Source of the DNA: Hymenobacter sp. GOD-10R
GTDB lineage: Bacteria; Bacteroidota; Bacteroidia; Cytophagales; Hymenobacteraceae
Assembly: GCF_035609205.1 (NCBI RefSeq)
Contig: NZ_CP141184.1
Coordinates: forward strand, 5,091,001-5,155,000
Direction of reading: 5' to 3'
Length of the DNA: 64,000 nucleotides
Made by a program: the position numbers and the translations under genes. The notes beneath the pieces are model-generated. The model saw only the letters and a program-made list of their open reading frames with translations, was not told where the DNA came from and did no database searches. Below, piece by piece: positions 32,247 to 41,843 of this stretch (the stretch's first letter is position 1; the number at the start of each line of letters is the position of its first letter).

Positions 32247-34487
32247 TTAACGGGGCAGCACTTGCGCACCTAGCTGCCTTTTCACTAGTGCCATCGGGGT
32301 TGGCATCGACAAAGAGCTAGTTGATGCCCACTGTAGTGTGTGGTGTGCCGGTATAGGCGCCATGGCTTTATCTGGCGCGGCAATATGCGGTGCAATAACC
32401 AGCGACACAATAGACATAAGTTTGATAAGGATATTCATTGACGGACCCGACGTGTCCTTGAAAGGGTCGCCTACGGTGTCGCCGGTTACCGAGGCTTTGT
32501 GCGCGTCGGAGCCTTTGTACTGCATGGTGCCATCAATTAATACGCCCTTCTCAAATGACTTCTTGGCGTTGTCCCAGGCGCCGCCCGCATTGCTCTGAAA
32601 CATGGCCATCAGTACGCCTGACACCGTAACGCCAGCCAGCGTGCCACCGAGCACTTCGGGTCCCATAGTGAAACCGATAACAATAGGTACAATAAGGGCA
32701 ATGGCACCGGGTAACATCATTTCTCGAATAGCAGCCTGCGTAGAAATAGCCACGCACTTCTCATATTCCGGCCGACCAGTGCCTTCCATGATGCCGGGGA
32801 TTTCACGAAACTGACGGCGTACTTCCTGTACCATGGCCATGGCCGCACGTCCCACCGCCGAAATAGCTAGGGCGGAGAAGATGAACGGAATCATGCCCCC
32901 TACAAACAAGCCTGCCAGCACTCGTGCGTTGCTGATATCGATGCTGGAAATGTTAGCAGTGCCCATAAAGGCTGCAAATAAGGCCAAAGAGGTCAGGGCT
33001 GCCGAAGCAATAGCGAAGCCTTTGCCCGTAGCAGCCGTCGTGTTGCCCACAGCATCCAAAATATCGGTACGCTCGCGCACTTCTTTGGGAAGTTCGCTCA
33101 TCTCGGCAATACCACCGGCATTATCGGCAATCGGCCCAAAGGCATCAATAGCGAGCTGCATGGCTGTAGTCGCCATCATCCCCGCGGCGGCAATAGCTAC
33201 CCCGTAAAGCCCGGCAAACTGAAACGACAGAATAATGCCAGCTGCCAGCACTAAAATTGGGAGCACGGTCGATTCCATTCCGACAGCTAGGCCACCTATG
33301 ACAGTTGTCGCGTGCCCCGTGCTGCTTTGCCGCACGATGCTCAGCACGGGCCGCTTGCCCATAGCTGTGTAATACTCAGTAATGATGCTCATCAACGTGC
33401 CAACCACTAATCCGACAATAATGGCGTAGAAAACATCGAGCGAAGTGAAAGGCACCGCTCCGGGCCGGTTGATGATCAGGTCGCCGGGGGGTAATATCCA
33501 ACGTACCAAAAAGAAGGACGAAAGCGCCGTGAGTAGCACCGAAACGTAGTTGCCGAAATTAAGTGCGGACTGCACGTTGCCGCCCTCCTTCACGCGCACC
33601 ATTAGCACACCAATGAGTGACGACACGATGCCCACGCCCGCAATAACCATTGGCAGCAGAATGGGCGACAAGCCATTAAACTGATCCCCTGCCGCTGCTA
33701 CTTCGCGTCCTAACACCATAGTAGCTAGAATAGTAGCCACATAGGAGCCGAACAAGTCGGCCCCCATGCCAGCTACGTCGCCCACATTGTCACCCACGTT
33801 ATCAGCAATAGTGGCGGGGTTGCGCGGATCGTCTTCGGGAATACCAGCTTCCACTTTACCTACTAAGTCGGCGCCCACGTCGGCGGCTTTGGTGTAGATA
33901 CCGCCTCCTACGCGGGCGAACAAGGCAATACTCTCCGCGCCAAGCGAAAAGCCCGTTAGCACTTCCAAGGCCGTCTCCATCTCGATACCGTTTGCCCCAC
34001 CATTTCTACTGACCACAAACAGCTGATAAAAGATAATGAACAGAGAACCTAGGCCTAACACTGCCAGCCCAGCTACACCCATACCCATGACCGATCCACC
34101 CGAGAATGACACATTGAGTGCTTGGCTCAGGCTGGTGCGGGCTGCCTGTGCCGTCCGCACGTTGGCTTTCGTGGCAATCTTCATCCCGATGAATCCGGCC
34201 AACGCGGAGAACACAGCCCCAATCAGGAACGCCACCACAATGATGGGGCTAGATTTTTCGCCGGTGCTACCTAGGTAACCAAGAAAGGCACAGGCGATGA
34301 GTGCAAACAAGGACATGATGCGGTACTCAGCCTTGAGAAAAGCAATGGCTCCATCAGCAATGTAGCCGGCAATTGTTTGCATATGCTCGCTGCCAGCATC
34401 CTGCCGGGCCACCCAGCCCGCCCGAAACCATGTGTAGAACAAGGCTAACACGCCAAGCGCCGGAGCAACGTAGAGGATACTCATCAT
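32247..34487 (-). CDS. hppA: Membrane-bound proton-translocating pyrophosphatase
   Basis: This 746-residue polytopic membrane enzyme hydrolyses pyrophosphate and pumps cations. The substrate-binding signature is [20 protein letters not shown] followed by [21 protein letters not shown] second acidic cluster, [14 protein letters not shown], and the late [14 protein letters not shown] are also present, with about 16 hydrophobic helices between. The [10 protein letters not shown] segment has Ala where K+-independent enzymes have Lys, which suggests a K+-stimulated type; the pumped ion (H+ or Na+) cannot be decided from sequence. The last ~30 residues (after [10 protein letters not shown]) look unlike the family and may reflect a frame change near the 3' end. 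Confidence 0.95.
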   Translation of the reverse strand: MMSILYVAPALGVLALFYTWFRAGWVARQDAGSEHMQTIAGYIADGAIAFLKAEYRIMSLFALIACAFLGYLGSTGEKSSPIIVVAFLIGAVFSALAGFIGMKIATKANVRTAQAARTSLSQALNVSFSGGSVMGMGVAGLAVLGLGSLFIIFYQLFVVSRNGGANGIEMETALEVLTGFSLGAESIALFARVGGGIYTKAADVGADLVGKVEAGIPEDDPRNPATIADNVGDNVGDVAGMGADLFGSYVATILATMVLGREVAAAGDQFNGLSPILLPMVIAGVGIVSSLIGVLMVRVKEGGNVQSALNFGNYVSVLLTALSSFFLVRWILPPGDLIINRPGAVPFTSLDVFYAIIVGLVVGTLMSIITEYYTAMGKRPVLSIVRQSSTGHATTVIGGLAVGMESTVLPILVLAAGIILSFQFAGLYGVAIAAAGMMATTAMQLAIDAFGPIADNAGGIAEMSELPKEVRERTDILDAVGNTTAATGKGFAIASAALTSLALFAAFMGTANISSIDISNARVLAGLFVGGMIPFIFSALAISAVGRAAMAMVQEVRRQFREIPGIMEGTGRPEYEKCVAISTQAAIREMMLPGAIALIVPIVIGFTMGPEVLGGTLAGVTVSGVLMAMFQSNAGGAWDNAKKSFEKGVLIDGTMQYKGSDAHKASVTGDTVGDPFKDTSGPSMNILIKLMSIVSLVIAPHIAAPDKAMAPIPAHHTLQWASTSSLSMPTPMALVKRQLGAQVLPR

Positions 34488-34689
34488 AAACGCTGAAAGT
34501 AAGAAGGTGGGAGTTTGGAGGAGAAATGGGTTAAGGTTGGTAAAATAGAGCTTTTACCCACAATCTCAACCTCTTACCACCTGCTAATTCCAGCGTTCTA
34601 CCCTGCACTATCTGTGCCTTCACCTCAGCACCTAGCTTTACCTAGGTCTTGCTCTCTGCCTTCGCCCTTTCGCGCCTTGGTCGAGTGAC

Positions 34690-35604
34690 TTATAATTCCT
34701 GCATTAGCACTTGATACAGGGCAAGCATACTCGCAATGTCTCGTTTGTCCACGATTTCGTCGGGTGAATGCACGTTATCTTCCGGAGCTCCTACAAAGCA
34801 CCAATCCCATGGATAAGCGCTGTGCTGCAGCTCTTTGGCATCGGAACCGCCACCACCTTCCACTTCCAACTGGTGCGGAATGCCTGAGTTGCGCGCAATA
34901 GTCCGAATGCGGTCGACGTAAGAGCGCCGCGGAATGAGTGAGTCGCGAAGTGAAATTACCACGCCAGCCCCGGGTCGTACGCCCTCCGTCACCCACGTAA
35001 TATCCGAGATGAGCGCCTGCCGTACTCCGTACTCCTCATAGATGTACTTGGCGAGATAAGCCACCGAGCCGCCGCCGTGCTCTTCCCAACAGCCGAACGC
35101 AATAATACCATCAGTAATCGTTTCAGCCAATCGGAGCGCGTTCCACACCCCAATGCGGTTGTCGAGGTAACACGCCTGCACGGTATGCGCTGTTTCGCGA
35201 AAGTCGCAGTAGAATGTAAGCTCTGTACCGCGTTCAATATCCCGGGTGAACTCATAGCCTAGTTCACCGGTTTGCTTGTCTACGGTAAGCGTACAGTCTA
35301 CTGGGCCTTGTGCATCTTGGCCTACCAACCGGTAGCCGGATTCCATACGCGGGCCACCAATGCACACTAATTGGCGACCATAGCGTACGGTGAATCCAAT
35401 ACTGTCGAGGTGGGCAAAAACCGCCGTGCGGGGTTTGCCAAACACAAGTATTATGCAATCTTGAAAACGTTCATCATGCACTATTTTCGGTTTAGCTTTC
35501 CAACTTGCCTGCTGCTCACGTATATACTGCAACAAAAATTCGGTCAGTGGTGCTTCGTTGCCTGAGGGCGCGGCTATCTGACACAGGGTGCGTAAAAGGT
35601 TCAT
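34690..35604 (-). CDS. M42-like metallo-aminopeptidase
   Basis: This 304-residue protein matches the M42/M20-clan cocatalytic zinc peptidases. The metal and catalytic residues are in HLDSIGF (first His and Asp), YLDNRIGVW (bridging Asp), CWEEHGGG (catalytic Glu pair), ISDITW (Asp) and VHSPDEIVD (final His). GGGSDAKELQ is the typical glycine-rich loop. The substrate is a short peptide by analogy. The PSGNEAPLTEFLL start is also family-like. The promoter lies in the divergent gap shared with the TPR gene. Confidence 0.88.
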   Translation of the reverse strand: MNLLRTLCQIAAPSGNEAPLTEFLLQYIREQQASWKAKPKIVHDERFQDCIILVFGKPRTAVFAHLDSIGFTVRYGRQLVCIGGPRMESGYRLVGQDAQGPVDCTLTVDKQTGELGYEFTRDIERGTELTFYCDFRETAHTVQACYLDNRIGVWNALRLAETITDGIIAFGCWEEHGGGSVAYLAKYIYEEYGVRQALISDITWVTEGVRPGAGVVISLRDSLIPRRSYVDRIRTIARNSGIPHQLEVEGGGGSDAKELQHSAYPWDWCFVGAPEDNVHSPDEIVDKRDIASMLALYQVLMQEL

Positions 35605-35714
35605 TCTCGTTCGTCTACTCGTTCAATACTAGGATAAAAGCCATACTTTAGCCTTTCCGTTAGGCGGCTTACGCGCAGCTAAGGTTGCTAGTTTGGCCGC
35701 AATTAGACGCCTCC

Positions 35715-36959
35715 ATGCTCCAAAAAAACTTCTTCGTCTTCCTGCTGGCTTTGTTGTCGATTCCTGCCCTGGCGCAACAGCCTGATACTACTAAAAAAGC
35801 GCCCATGCGCAATATCGAAGTAGAGAACGTGGACGTGATGCCGGGCGCTATCGACACGAAAGGCTGGCTGTTGCTCGACAAAGACATTCAGACAGAGTTA
35901 GATGGCGCTGTGCAGAACCTTTACAACTTCAAGTTTGACAAGGCAGAAAAGCAGTTCCGCTCGCTGCGTCGGCGCTACTCGCACCACCCGATGCCTTACT
36001 TTCTGCTAGGTCTCAGCACTTGGTGGAAGATCGTGCCCAGCAACGTGCAAACGAAGCAGTACGACAACATCTTCTTTGCCTACATGGATACGGCCATCGT
36101 CAATGGAGAGAAGTTATACGAGGCTGATAGCAAGAATTACGAAGCCTGTTTCTTCTTGGCCGCCGCGTATGGCTTTAGTGCCCGCCTACACGCCGAGCGC
36201 AAGGATTGGCGCAAAGCCACCGTCAATAGCAAAAAGTCTCTCGACTATCTAGACAAGAGTAAGGAAGCCAATGGACTCAGTCCAGAGTTCTTATTTGGGC
36301 AGGCGCTTTTCAACTACTATGCTGTTTGGATTCCCGAGAACTATCCGTTGCTCAAGCCCGTGCTGTTATTCTTTCCCAAGGGGAATAAGCAGCTAGGTAT
36401 TCAGCAACTGCGCAACGTAGCTGATAATGGCTTTTACGTCGGGCTCGAAGCCAAGACGTTCCTGATGCGCATTCTCAACAACGAAGAGAACAACCCGGCG
36501 CTGGCGATGCCTATTTCGCGCTACCTAGCTACCCACTACCCCGACAACGCGTATTTTCAGCGCTTTTACGATCTGTTATGCTTCAATAACGGAGAGTTTC
36601 GCGAATGTGAGCGGGTTAGCCACGAGATTTTAGATAAGCTCAATCGTGGCTTACCTGGTTACGAAGGTATCAGCGGCCGCTACGCTACTTATTTTTTGGG
36701 GTGGCTGATGCAGAACAAGTACAAAGACCTCGACAAAGCCAAGGACTATTACCAGCGTTGCATCGTTTTTGCCGAGAGCACCAATGATACAGCTGGCGGC
36801 TTCTATCTCTACTCAAATCTCAACCTAGCCCGTCTCGCCGAGCGAGACAAAGATAAGCCGGGGGCCCGACGCTATTATCAAGCCGTAGTAGATCACGCCG
36901 ACCACGATTTGGAACAATACAAAGAGGCCAAAGCTTACCTCAAGAAAAACAAAAAATAA
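35715..36959 (+). CDS. Secreted TPR-repeat protein
   Basis: I chose ATG 35715 because it gives a signal peptide (MLQKNFFVFLLALLSIPALA then QQ); an upstream in-frame ATG at 35685 does not. The mature part, about 390 residues, is alpha-helical TPR-like: YNFKFDKAEKQFRSLRRRYS, LYEADSKNYEACFFLAAAYG and DKAKDYYQRCIVFAEST are visible repeats. Such proteins scaffold periplasmic or outer membrane complexes; the partner is unknown. It is followed 21 bases later by a polytopic membrane protein gene, so the two are probably cotranscribed. Confidence 0.85.
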   Translation: MLQKNFFVFLLALLSIPALAQQPDTTKKAPMRNIEVENVDVMPGAIDTKGWLLLDKDIQTELDGAVQNLYNFKFDKAEKQFRSLRRRYSHHPMPYFLLGLSTWWKIVPSNVQTKQYDNIFFAYMDTAIVNGEKLYEADSKNYEACFFLAAAYGFSARLHAERKDWRKATVNSKKSLDYLDKSKEANGLSPEFLFGQALFNYYAVWIPENYPLLKPVLLFFPKGNKQLGIQQLRNVADNGFYVGLEAKTFLMRILNNEENNPALAMPISRYLATHYPDNAYFQRFYDLLCFNNGEFRECERVSHEILDKLNRGLPGYEGISGRYATYFLGWLMQNKYKDLDKAKDYYQRCIVFAESTNDTAGGFYLYSNLNLARLAERDKDKPGARRYYQAVVDHADHDLEQYKEAKAYLKKNKK

Positions 36960-36980
36960 GCGGGTGCTACGTGCTGTTGT

Positions 36981-38345
36981 ATGGACTTAAAAGACCTTTT
37001 TCTTACGCCTATTTACTTGGTGCTCTTTTATGGCATTGCCTTCGCCGTACGAAAAAGAGCCACGAATAAATTCACGAAGAAGTATTTTATTCCTGCTCTT
37101 ACAGCCAAGTTTGTTGGAGCGCTTGGCCTAGGGTTGATTTATCAATTCTATTACGGTGGCGGAGATACTTTTAATTACTTCGGCCACACGAAAGTTGTTT
37201 ACCAAGCTTTCAGTGACTCGGCTTCGACTGGCTTAAAACTTATCTTTGGCGACAACACGAAATTCGACCCGGAGCTTACCCGCTATATCGCGCAGCTGTA
37301 CTGGTATCATGCCTCTACTGAGTACTTTGTCGTACGCATAGCAAGCTTTTTTGCTATTTTTTCCTTTTGTACTTACGCGGTCATTGGGCTAATGTTTGCG
37401 GCGCTAAGCTTCACAGGCATGTGGGCTACGTATATCACCTTTGTCCGCATTTTTCCGCTGGCTTATCAGAAACTCGCATTAGCTGTATTCTTTCTTCCTT
37501 CGGTATTTTTTTGGGGTTCCGGATTAATGAAAGATTCTGTTTGTATAGGCGCATTAGGCTGGACTTTCTACGGTTTTTACCATGCCACTATCGAAAAGAA
37601 GAACGTTCTGTTTGCTAGCATTTTAGGCGCTTTGGGAGCGTATGTACTTATTTCCGTAAAGATTTATATTCTCTTATCGTTTCTGCCACCTGCATTGCTC
37701 TGGGTGTTTAACGAGAACAGCCAGCGTATTCGCTCTGCTAGCGTGCGTATGCTAGTCAAGCCTCTTTTTCTTGTTTTGGGCCTTGCTACCGCTTTTCTAG
37801 GCACTAACAAGCTGACCGCTGGTGACGATAAATACGATGTCGATAAAATTGGTGAGCGCACACGCATTAACAGTACCTATCTAACATCGCAGGTTGCTAC
37901 TGGCTCTGCTTACAACATTGGGACAATTGACGGTTCCATTAGCTCCATGATTAAAGTGGCGCCACAAGCCGTAATTGTTAGCTTATTCAGGCCTTTCTTG
38001 TTTGAGGCGCGTAACCCCGTTATGTTGCTTTCAGCAATGGAGGCTGCTCTATTCCTTTATTTAACGATAAAGCTATTTTACCGAACCGGCGTAGTTAAAA
38101 GTTTGCAGTTAATTTCTTCGCAACCTATCCTAACCTTCTGTTTTATTTTTTCTATCGTTCTAGCTGTTGGCGTGGGCACCAACAGTGGAAACTTTGGCAC
38201 CCTAGTGCGCTACAAAATTCCGTTGATGCCTTTTTACTTATCGGCCCTTTACATCATGCAGTATAAGGCCACCGTACCGAAGAAGCTCAAAAGGCCTCAG
38301 TTGAACAGGCTAAGAAATACCCCTCGATTAGCCACTACAGAATAA
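36981..38345 (+). CDS. Polytopic membrane protein, putative polysaccharide assembly
   Basis: This 454-residue protein has many hydrophobic helices (for example YLVLFYGIAFAV, FVVRIASFFAIFSFCTYAVI, PLFLVLGLATAFLG) with a long loop after residue ~280. It has no catalytic motif I recognise. Because it sits at the edge of a glycosyltransferase cluster, a polymerase- or transporter-like role in polysaccharide assembly is possible but only inferred. Its last 49 bases overlap the next gene, which runs the other way: an unusual convergent overlap. The C-terminal ~25 residues are basic (KATVPKKLKRPQLNRLRNTP) and cytoplasmic. Confidence 0.7.
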   Translation: MDLKDLFLTPIYLVLFYGIAFAVRKRATNKFTKKYFIPALTAKFVGALGLGLIYQFYYGGGDTFNYFGHTKVVYQAFSDSASTGLKLIFGDNTKFDPELTRYIAQLYWYHASTEYFVVRIASFFAIFSFCTYAVIGLMFAALSFTGMWATYITFVRIFPLAYQKLALAVFFLPSVFFWGSGLMKDSVCIGALGWTFYGFYHATIEKKNVLFASILGALGAYVLISVKIYILLSFLPPALLWVFNENSQRIRSASVRMLVKPLFLVLGLATAFLGTNKLTAGDDKYDVDKIGERTRINSTYLTSQVATGSAYNIGTIDGSISSMIKVAPQAVIVSLFRPFLFEARNPVMLLSAMEAALFLYLTIKLFYRTGVVKSLQLISSQPILTFCFIFSIVLAVGVGTNSGNFGTLVRYKIPLMPFYLSALYIMQYKATVPKKLKRPQLNRLRNTPRLATTE

Positions 38346-39364
38346 CGAGCTTCTACCGTAGCCCGAGCAGCTTGACCTAGATGTTGGCGTAGTGCGGGGT
38401 CTTGCAGCAGGGTTCGTAGCGCTGTTTCCCACTCGGCAGGTGTGGCGCACACATAACCGTTTATTCCCTCTTTTACAACCTCTGTATTCATGCCTACGGG
38501 CGATACAAGTGCTGGTACGCCGAGCGCCATGTATTGCAGTGCTTTGAAAGCGCATTTTCCGTTGGCCCACGGGTCATCTTCCAGCGGCATCAAGCCCACG
38601 TTGAAAGCTAGCAAATCGGCTATTTCTGTGTCTTTGCGCCAGGGCTGGTACACGAGCGACTTCAGCGGCAACTCCGGTGCTTGATTGGAAATAACCCGAA
38701 ACTCAAAGTCGTGTTCTTGTTCCAGCTTCGCCAGCACCGACACCACTTGCTCAATATAGCGCAAGGTGGAATGTGTGCCTGTCCAGCCGATCACGAACTT
38801 TCCGGGCTGTGCCTGGTCTTTCACCTGGTTGTGCAGGTTGACCGTATCAATGGTGGTTGGGTTGATAATAGCGTTCGGGTTGAACTGTTTGGCGTACGCC
38901 CGCAGGTAAGCATTGCCACAACTTACTTTGTACGCCCAGCGGCAAATGCTGCCTACTTTCTGGTGCCACTTCACCCCTGCCACGAGCTTATTGGCCTCGG
39001 ACGTATTCGGAATCCAAATGGCGTCGTCGAAGTCGTAGATAATTTTCTTGCGCAGTACTTTTGCCAGTATCCACTCAAAAATGGGCGGCCCAATCGGCGA
39101 GGCTTCCCGGTGAATGAACACGTAATCGTATTTAGCGGCTGTAGCCATCAGCAGGAAGCGGCGCCCGAAGCCGGTCAGTATTCCCAGGGCCTTGGTAACG
39201 GTATGGCCCGGCTTGTATAAAATGCGCCACGTAGCGTCGGAAATAAATGGTGCTAGGTGCCAGGTATGCCCCGCCTCCGTTAAGAAATCTAGGTATTGCT
39301 CAAACCGGAAGCGCTGGGAAGGCGCCTTGCCCGGCGGATAGGGCACAATAAAAAGCAATTGCAT
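38297..39364 (-). CDS. Glycosyltransferase, GT4-like fold
   Basis: The ATG at 39364 (MQLLFIVPYPPGKAPSQRFR) is preferred to one six codons upstream. The N-terminal domain starts with the LLFIVPYPPG strand and continues with FIHREASPIGPPIFEWI and IIYDFDDAIW. The C-terminal domain has FVIGWTGTHSTLRYI and VGLMPLEDDPWANGKCAFK, then the ALQYMALGVPALVSPVGMN nucleotide-sugar region. The usual E-x7-E pair is not obvious here, so the family assignment is general. About 355 residues. Its 3' end overlaps the membrane protein gene by 49 bases tail to tail. Confidence 0.85.
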   Translation of the reverse strand: MQLLFIVPYPPGKAPSQRFRFEQYLDFLTEAGHTWHLAPFISDATWRILYKPGHTVTKALGILTGFGRRFLLMATAAKYDYVFIHREASPIGPPIFEWILAKVLRKKIIYDFDDAIWIPNTSEANKLVAGVKWHQKVGSICRWAYKVSCGNAYLRAYAKQFNPNAIINPTTIDTVNLHNQVKDQAQPGKFVIGWTGTHSTLRYIEQVVSVLAKLEQEHDFEFRVISNQAPELPLKSLVYQPWRKDTEIADLLAFNVGLMPLEDDPWANGKCAFKALQYMALGVPALVSPVGMNTEVVKEGINGYVCATPAEWETALRTLLQDPALRQHLGQAARATVEARYSVVANRGVFLSLFN

Positions 39365-39505
39365 AAAGGAATGATTGACCAACGAGAGCCGACAATAAGT
39401 CTACAAAGGTCGGTAATGTGGGGCAGATCCGCTTATTCTGCGTGTCAGCTACTTTGTTTGCTATGTTGACCTAGGTTCTTGCACTGGCACTGGTTTGCGC
39501 CAGGT

Positions 39506-39519
39506 ACTTTCGCGAAAGT
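39506..39519. repeat. Perfect 14-bp palindrome upstream of rffA
   Basis: ACTTTCGCGAAAGT is self-complementary. It lies 34 bases before the rffA ATG and could be an operator or a short hairpin. No other copy was noticed. Confidence 0.5.
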
Positions 39520-39552
39520 TTTGCTGGTAATTTGCCGCGCAAGCTAGCTCTT

Positions 39553-40707
39553 ATGTCTTTAGCACCTATTCCTTTTAACAAGCCCTATCTTTCCGGTCAG
39601 GAGCTAGCTTACATTCAGCAAGCTCTACGCAACGGAAAACTTTCCGGTAATGGCTGGTTTACGCAGCAGTGCCAGCAGTTCTTAGAACAGCGGTATGGCA
39701 TCCGCAAAGCCCTGCTGACCACGAGCGGCACGGCGGCCCTGGAAATGGCAGCGCTGCTACTCGACATCCAGCCCGGCGACGAAGTAATCGTGCCAACATT
39801 CACGTTCACGTCGACAGCCAATGCGTTTGTGCTGCGTGGCGCACACATCGTTTTTGCCGATAGCCTCCCCGAGCACCCCAACGTAGACGTCGCGCAACTG
39901 GAGCCCCTGATTACATCCCGCACGCGCGCGATTGTGGTGGTGCACTACGCCGGAGTGGCCTGCGATATGGCCGCCGTGATGGCGCTAGCTGCCCGCCATA
40001 ACTTGTTTGTGATAGAAGATGCTGCGCAGGCTATCGATGGCTACTATCAGCAGCGCCCCTTAGGTAGCATCGGTCACCTGGCGGCTTTTTCTTTCCACGA
40101 AACTAAGAACGTCATTGCCGGGGAAGGCGGCCTACTTTCCATCAACGACGCACGGTTTCAGGAGCGGGCCGAAATAATTTGGGAAAAAGGCACCAACCGG
40201 GCCGCGTACTTCCGGGGCGAAACGGCACGCTACCAGTGGGTTGATGTGGGCTCGTCGTATCTGGCGTCGGAGTTGAACGCGGCTTACCTCTGGGCGCAAC
40301 TCGAAAAGCTAGGTACAATCCAGGCGCAACGCCAGCGGCAGTGGGAACAGTATTACCAAGCCTTGGCACCGCTGGCAGCGGCTAACTTTTTTGCCCTGCC
40401 CGTGGTACCCGCCTACGCTCTTCACAACTGGCATATTTTCTACCTGCTCTGCCACACATTGGAGGAGCGAACTGCGCTTATTCAGCACCTAAGTGCACGC
40501 AACATTCTGGCGGTTTTTCACTACCAAACCCTCCACAACAGTCCTTTCTACATGGCTCGCCACGATGGCCGCACCCTGCCAAATGCCGGCTACTACGCTG
40601 ATCATCTGGTACGGCTACCTTTGTTTTTTGAACTGACCTTTACGGATCAGCAAAGAGTTGTAAAGGCCATTCAGGAATTTTATGCCTCAGCCGCCAGCAA
40701 CTCCTGA
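39553..40707 (+). CDS. rffA: dTDP-4-amino-4,6-dideoxygalactose transaminase (RffA/WecE type)
   Basis: This 384-residue PLP enzyme of the DegT/DnrJ family aminates dTDP-4-keto-6-deoxyglucose, making an amino sugar for surface glycans. From memory it closely follows E. coli WecE: IPFNKPYLSGQELAYIQ, then GKLSGNGWFTQQCQQFLEQR, LLTTSGTAALEMAALLLDIQ, and VHYAGVACDM. PLP contacts are D156 (IEDAAQ) and the Schiff-base lysine K185 in SFHETKN. EKGTNRAAYFRGE and DVGSSYLASELNAAYLW also match. I chose ATG 39553 because it puts PFNKP at the usual place. Its tail overlaps the next gene on the other strand by 28 bases. Confidence 0.92.
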   Translation: MSLAPIPFNKPYLSGQELAYIQQALRNGKLSGNGWFTQQCQQFLEQRYGIRKALLTTSGTAALEMAALLLDIQPGDEVIVPTFTFTSTANAFVLRGAHIVFADSLPEHPNVDVAQLEPLITSRTRAIVVVHYAGVACDMAAVMALAARHNLFVIEDAAQAIDGYYQQRPLGSIGHLAAFSFHETKNVIAGEGGLLSINDARFQERAEIIWEKGTNRAAYFRGETARYQWVDVGSSYLASELNAAYLWAQLEKLGTIQAQRQRQWEQYYQALAPLAAANFFALPVVPAYALHNWHIFYLLCHTLEERTALIQHLSARNILAVFHYQTLHNSPFYMARHDGRTLPNAGYYADHLVRLPLFFELTFTDQQRVVKAIQEFYASAASNS

Positions 40708-41843
40708 TAAATGCGCCCTAGCTGCTCATACGTAGCGGCCTGCTGAAACTTGTGCCGTACGTACGCTCTACCAGCAGCAGAAAACTGCGCCCTTTCCGCC
40801 GGATTAGCGGCTAACCTAGCAATAGCAGCTGCCATGGCCTCTACATCTCGGTTAGGCACCAGCAGCCCAGATTTCCCATTCTCAAACAGCTCCGCGGGCC
40901 CGCCGCAATCCGTAGCAATAAGGGGCGTGCCGTAGTACAGCGCGTCCAGGCAGGTGAGAGAGAACGACTCCGACTCCGAGAAGTTCAGCAGAATATCGGC
41001 CGCCTTGATGCGCTTTTCCACATCGGTCACAAACCCTTCAAAAGTCACTACCGCCGCCAGATTATATTGCTGCACATCAGCCTCTAGCTGCTGGCGAAAC
41101 TGCCGGTTTTTTTCCAGGCCCATGTCGCCGCCCACGAATGCCAGACGGAGCTGGTTATTTTGGGCGTAAGCCTGCCGAAAGGCCTGCAAAGCAAAGTTTT
41201 GCCCTTTGCCTTGGATGTAGTTGCTCAAATATAAAAGCTGAACCGTACTATCTGACCGATACGCCGGCAACACGGGCACAGCGTGCTTTTCCACGGCAGG
41301 AACAGGGTCAAACACCACGCGCACTTTGCCGCTAGCACCGAAGTAGCGCCGCACGGCCGCCGATACGCAAAGCACCCGGTCGGCAAAGCGCTCCGCGAGC
41401 CACCGCCACGTACGCGCCAACGGCTGCGGCAGGCTCTGGGGCAAAAACCGCACGTGCGTCACGACTCGTAGCGTACCTAGGCTCAGCAGTTTGGCTACGT
41501 AGCCGGTCAGGTTGTAGAAGTCGTTCAGATGAACGATGCGCGCCTTATGTACTCGGGCTAGCTTTCGCAGTCGCCAGCCGTTGAGCAGAAGCATGGGCAC
41601 GTAGCGCAGCAACGCCGTTTTGCGTCGGCTAATCTCCACGAAGGGTAACTCACGCACCTGATAGCCTGCTTGTTCCAGTACTGACTTGCCTAAGCTACCG
41701 GTCGGCAGCACGTACACAAACTCGTACTGCGCTTTCAGCTGGTCAGTAGCGTTCCGAATGGCAACGAGTGCGCCCGTCACGGCCACCGAATTGTCAGCAA
41801 CAAGGACGACCGGACGAGTAAGATTCTCTTGTTTGTCGCGCAT
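40680..41843 (-). CDS. Glycosyltransferase, family 4 (GT4)
   Basis: This 387-residue GT-B enzyme has a weak N-terminal domain (VVLVADNSVAVTGALVAIRN) and a well-conserved nucleotide-sugar domain: LLYLSNYIQGKGQNFALQAF, LAFVGGDMG, then SESESFSLTCLDALYYGTPL and the loop ATDCGGPAELFENGKSGLLV. The Glu-rich SESES motif replaces the usual single E of E-x7-E and is family-like. The acceptor is unknown. The stop of the preceding gene on the same strand, at 41844, directly abuts its start, so the two genes are probably cotranscribed. Confidence 0.88.
   Translation of the reverse strand: MRDKQENLTRPVVLVADNSVAVTGALVAIRNATDQLKAQYEFVYVLPTGSLGKSVLEQAGYQVRELPFVEISRRKTALLRYVPMLLLNGWRLRKLARVHKARIVHLNDFYNLTGYVAKLLSLGTLRVVTHVRFLPQSLPQPLARTWRWLAERFADRVLCVSAAVRRYFGASGKVRVVFDPVPAVEKHAVPVLPAYRSDSTVQLLYLSNYIQGKGQNFALQAFRQAYAQNNQLRLAFVGGDMGLEKNRQFRQQLEADVQQYNLAAVVTFEGFVTDVEKRIKAADILLNFSESESFSLTCLDALYYGTPLIATDCGGPAELFENGKSGLLVPNRDVEAMAAAIARLAANPAERAQFSAAGRAYVRHKFQQAATYEQLGRIYQELLAAEA

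Noticed and set aside
32833..33207. Antisense open frame in hppA
   Set aside because: It mirrors the Ala/Gly-rich transmembrane codons of hppA and has no features of its own.
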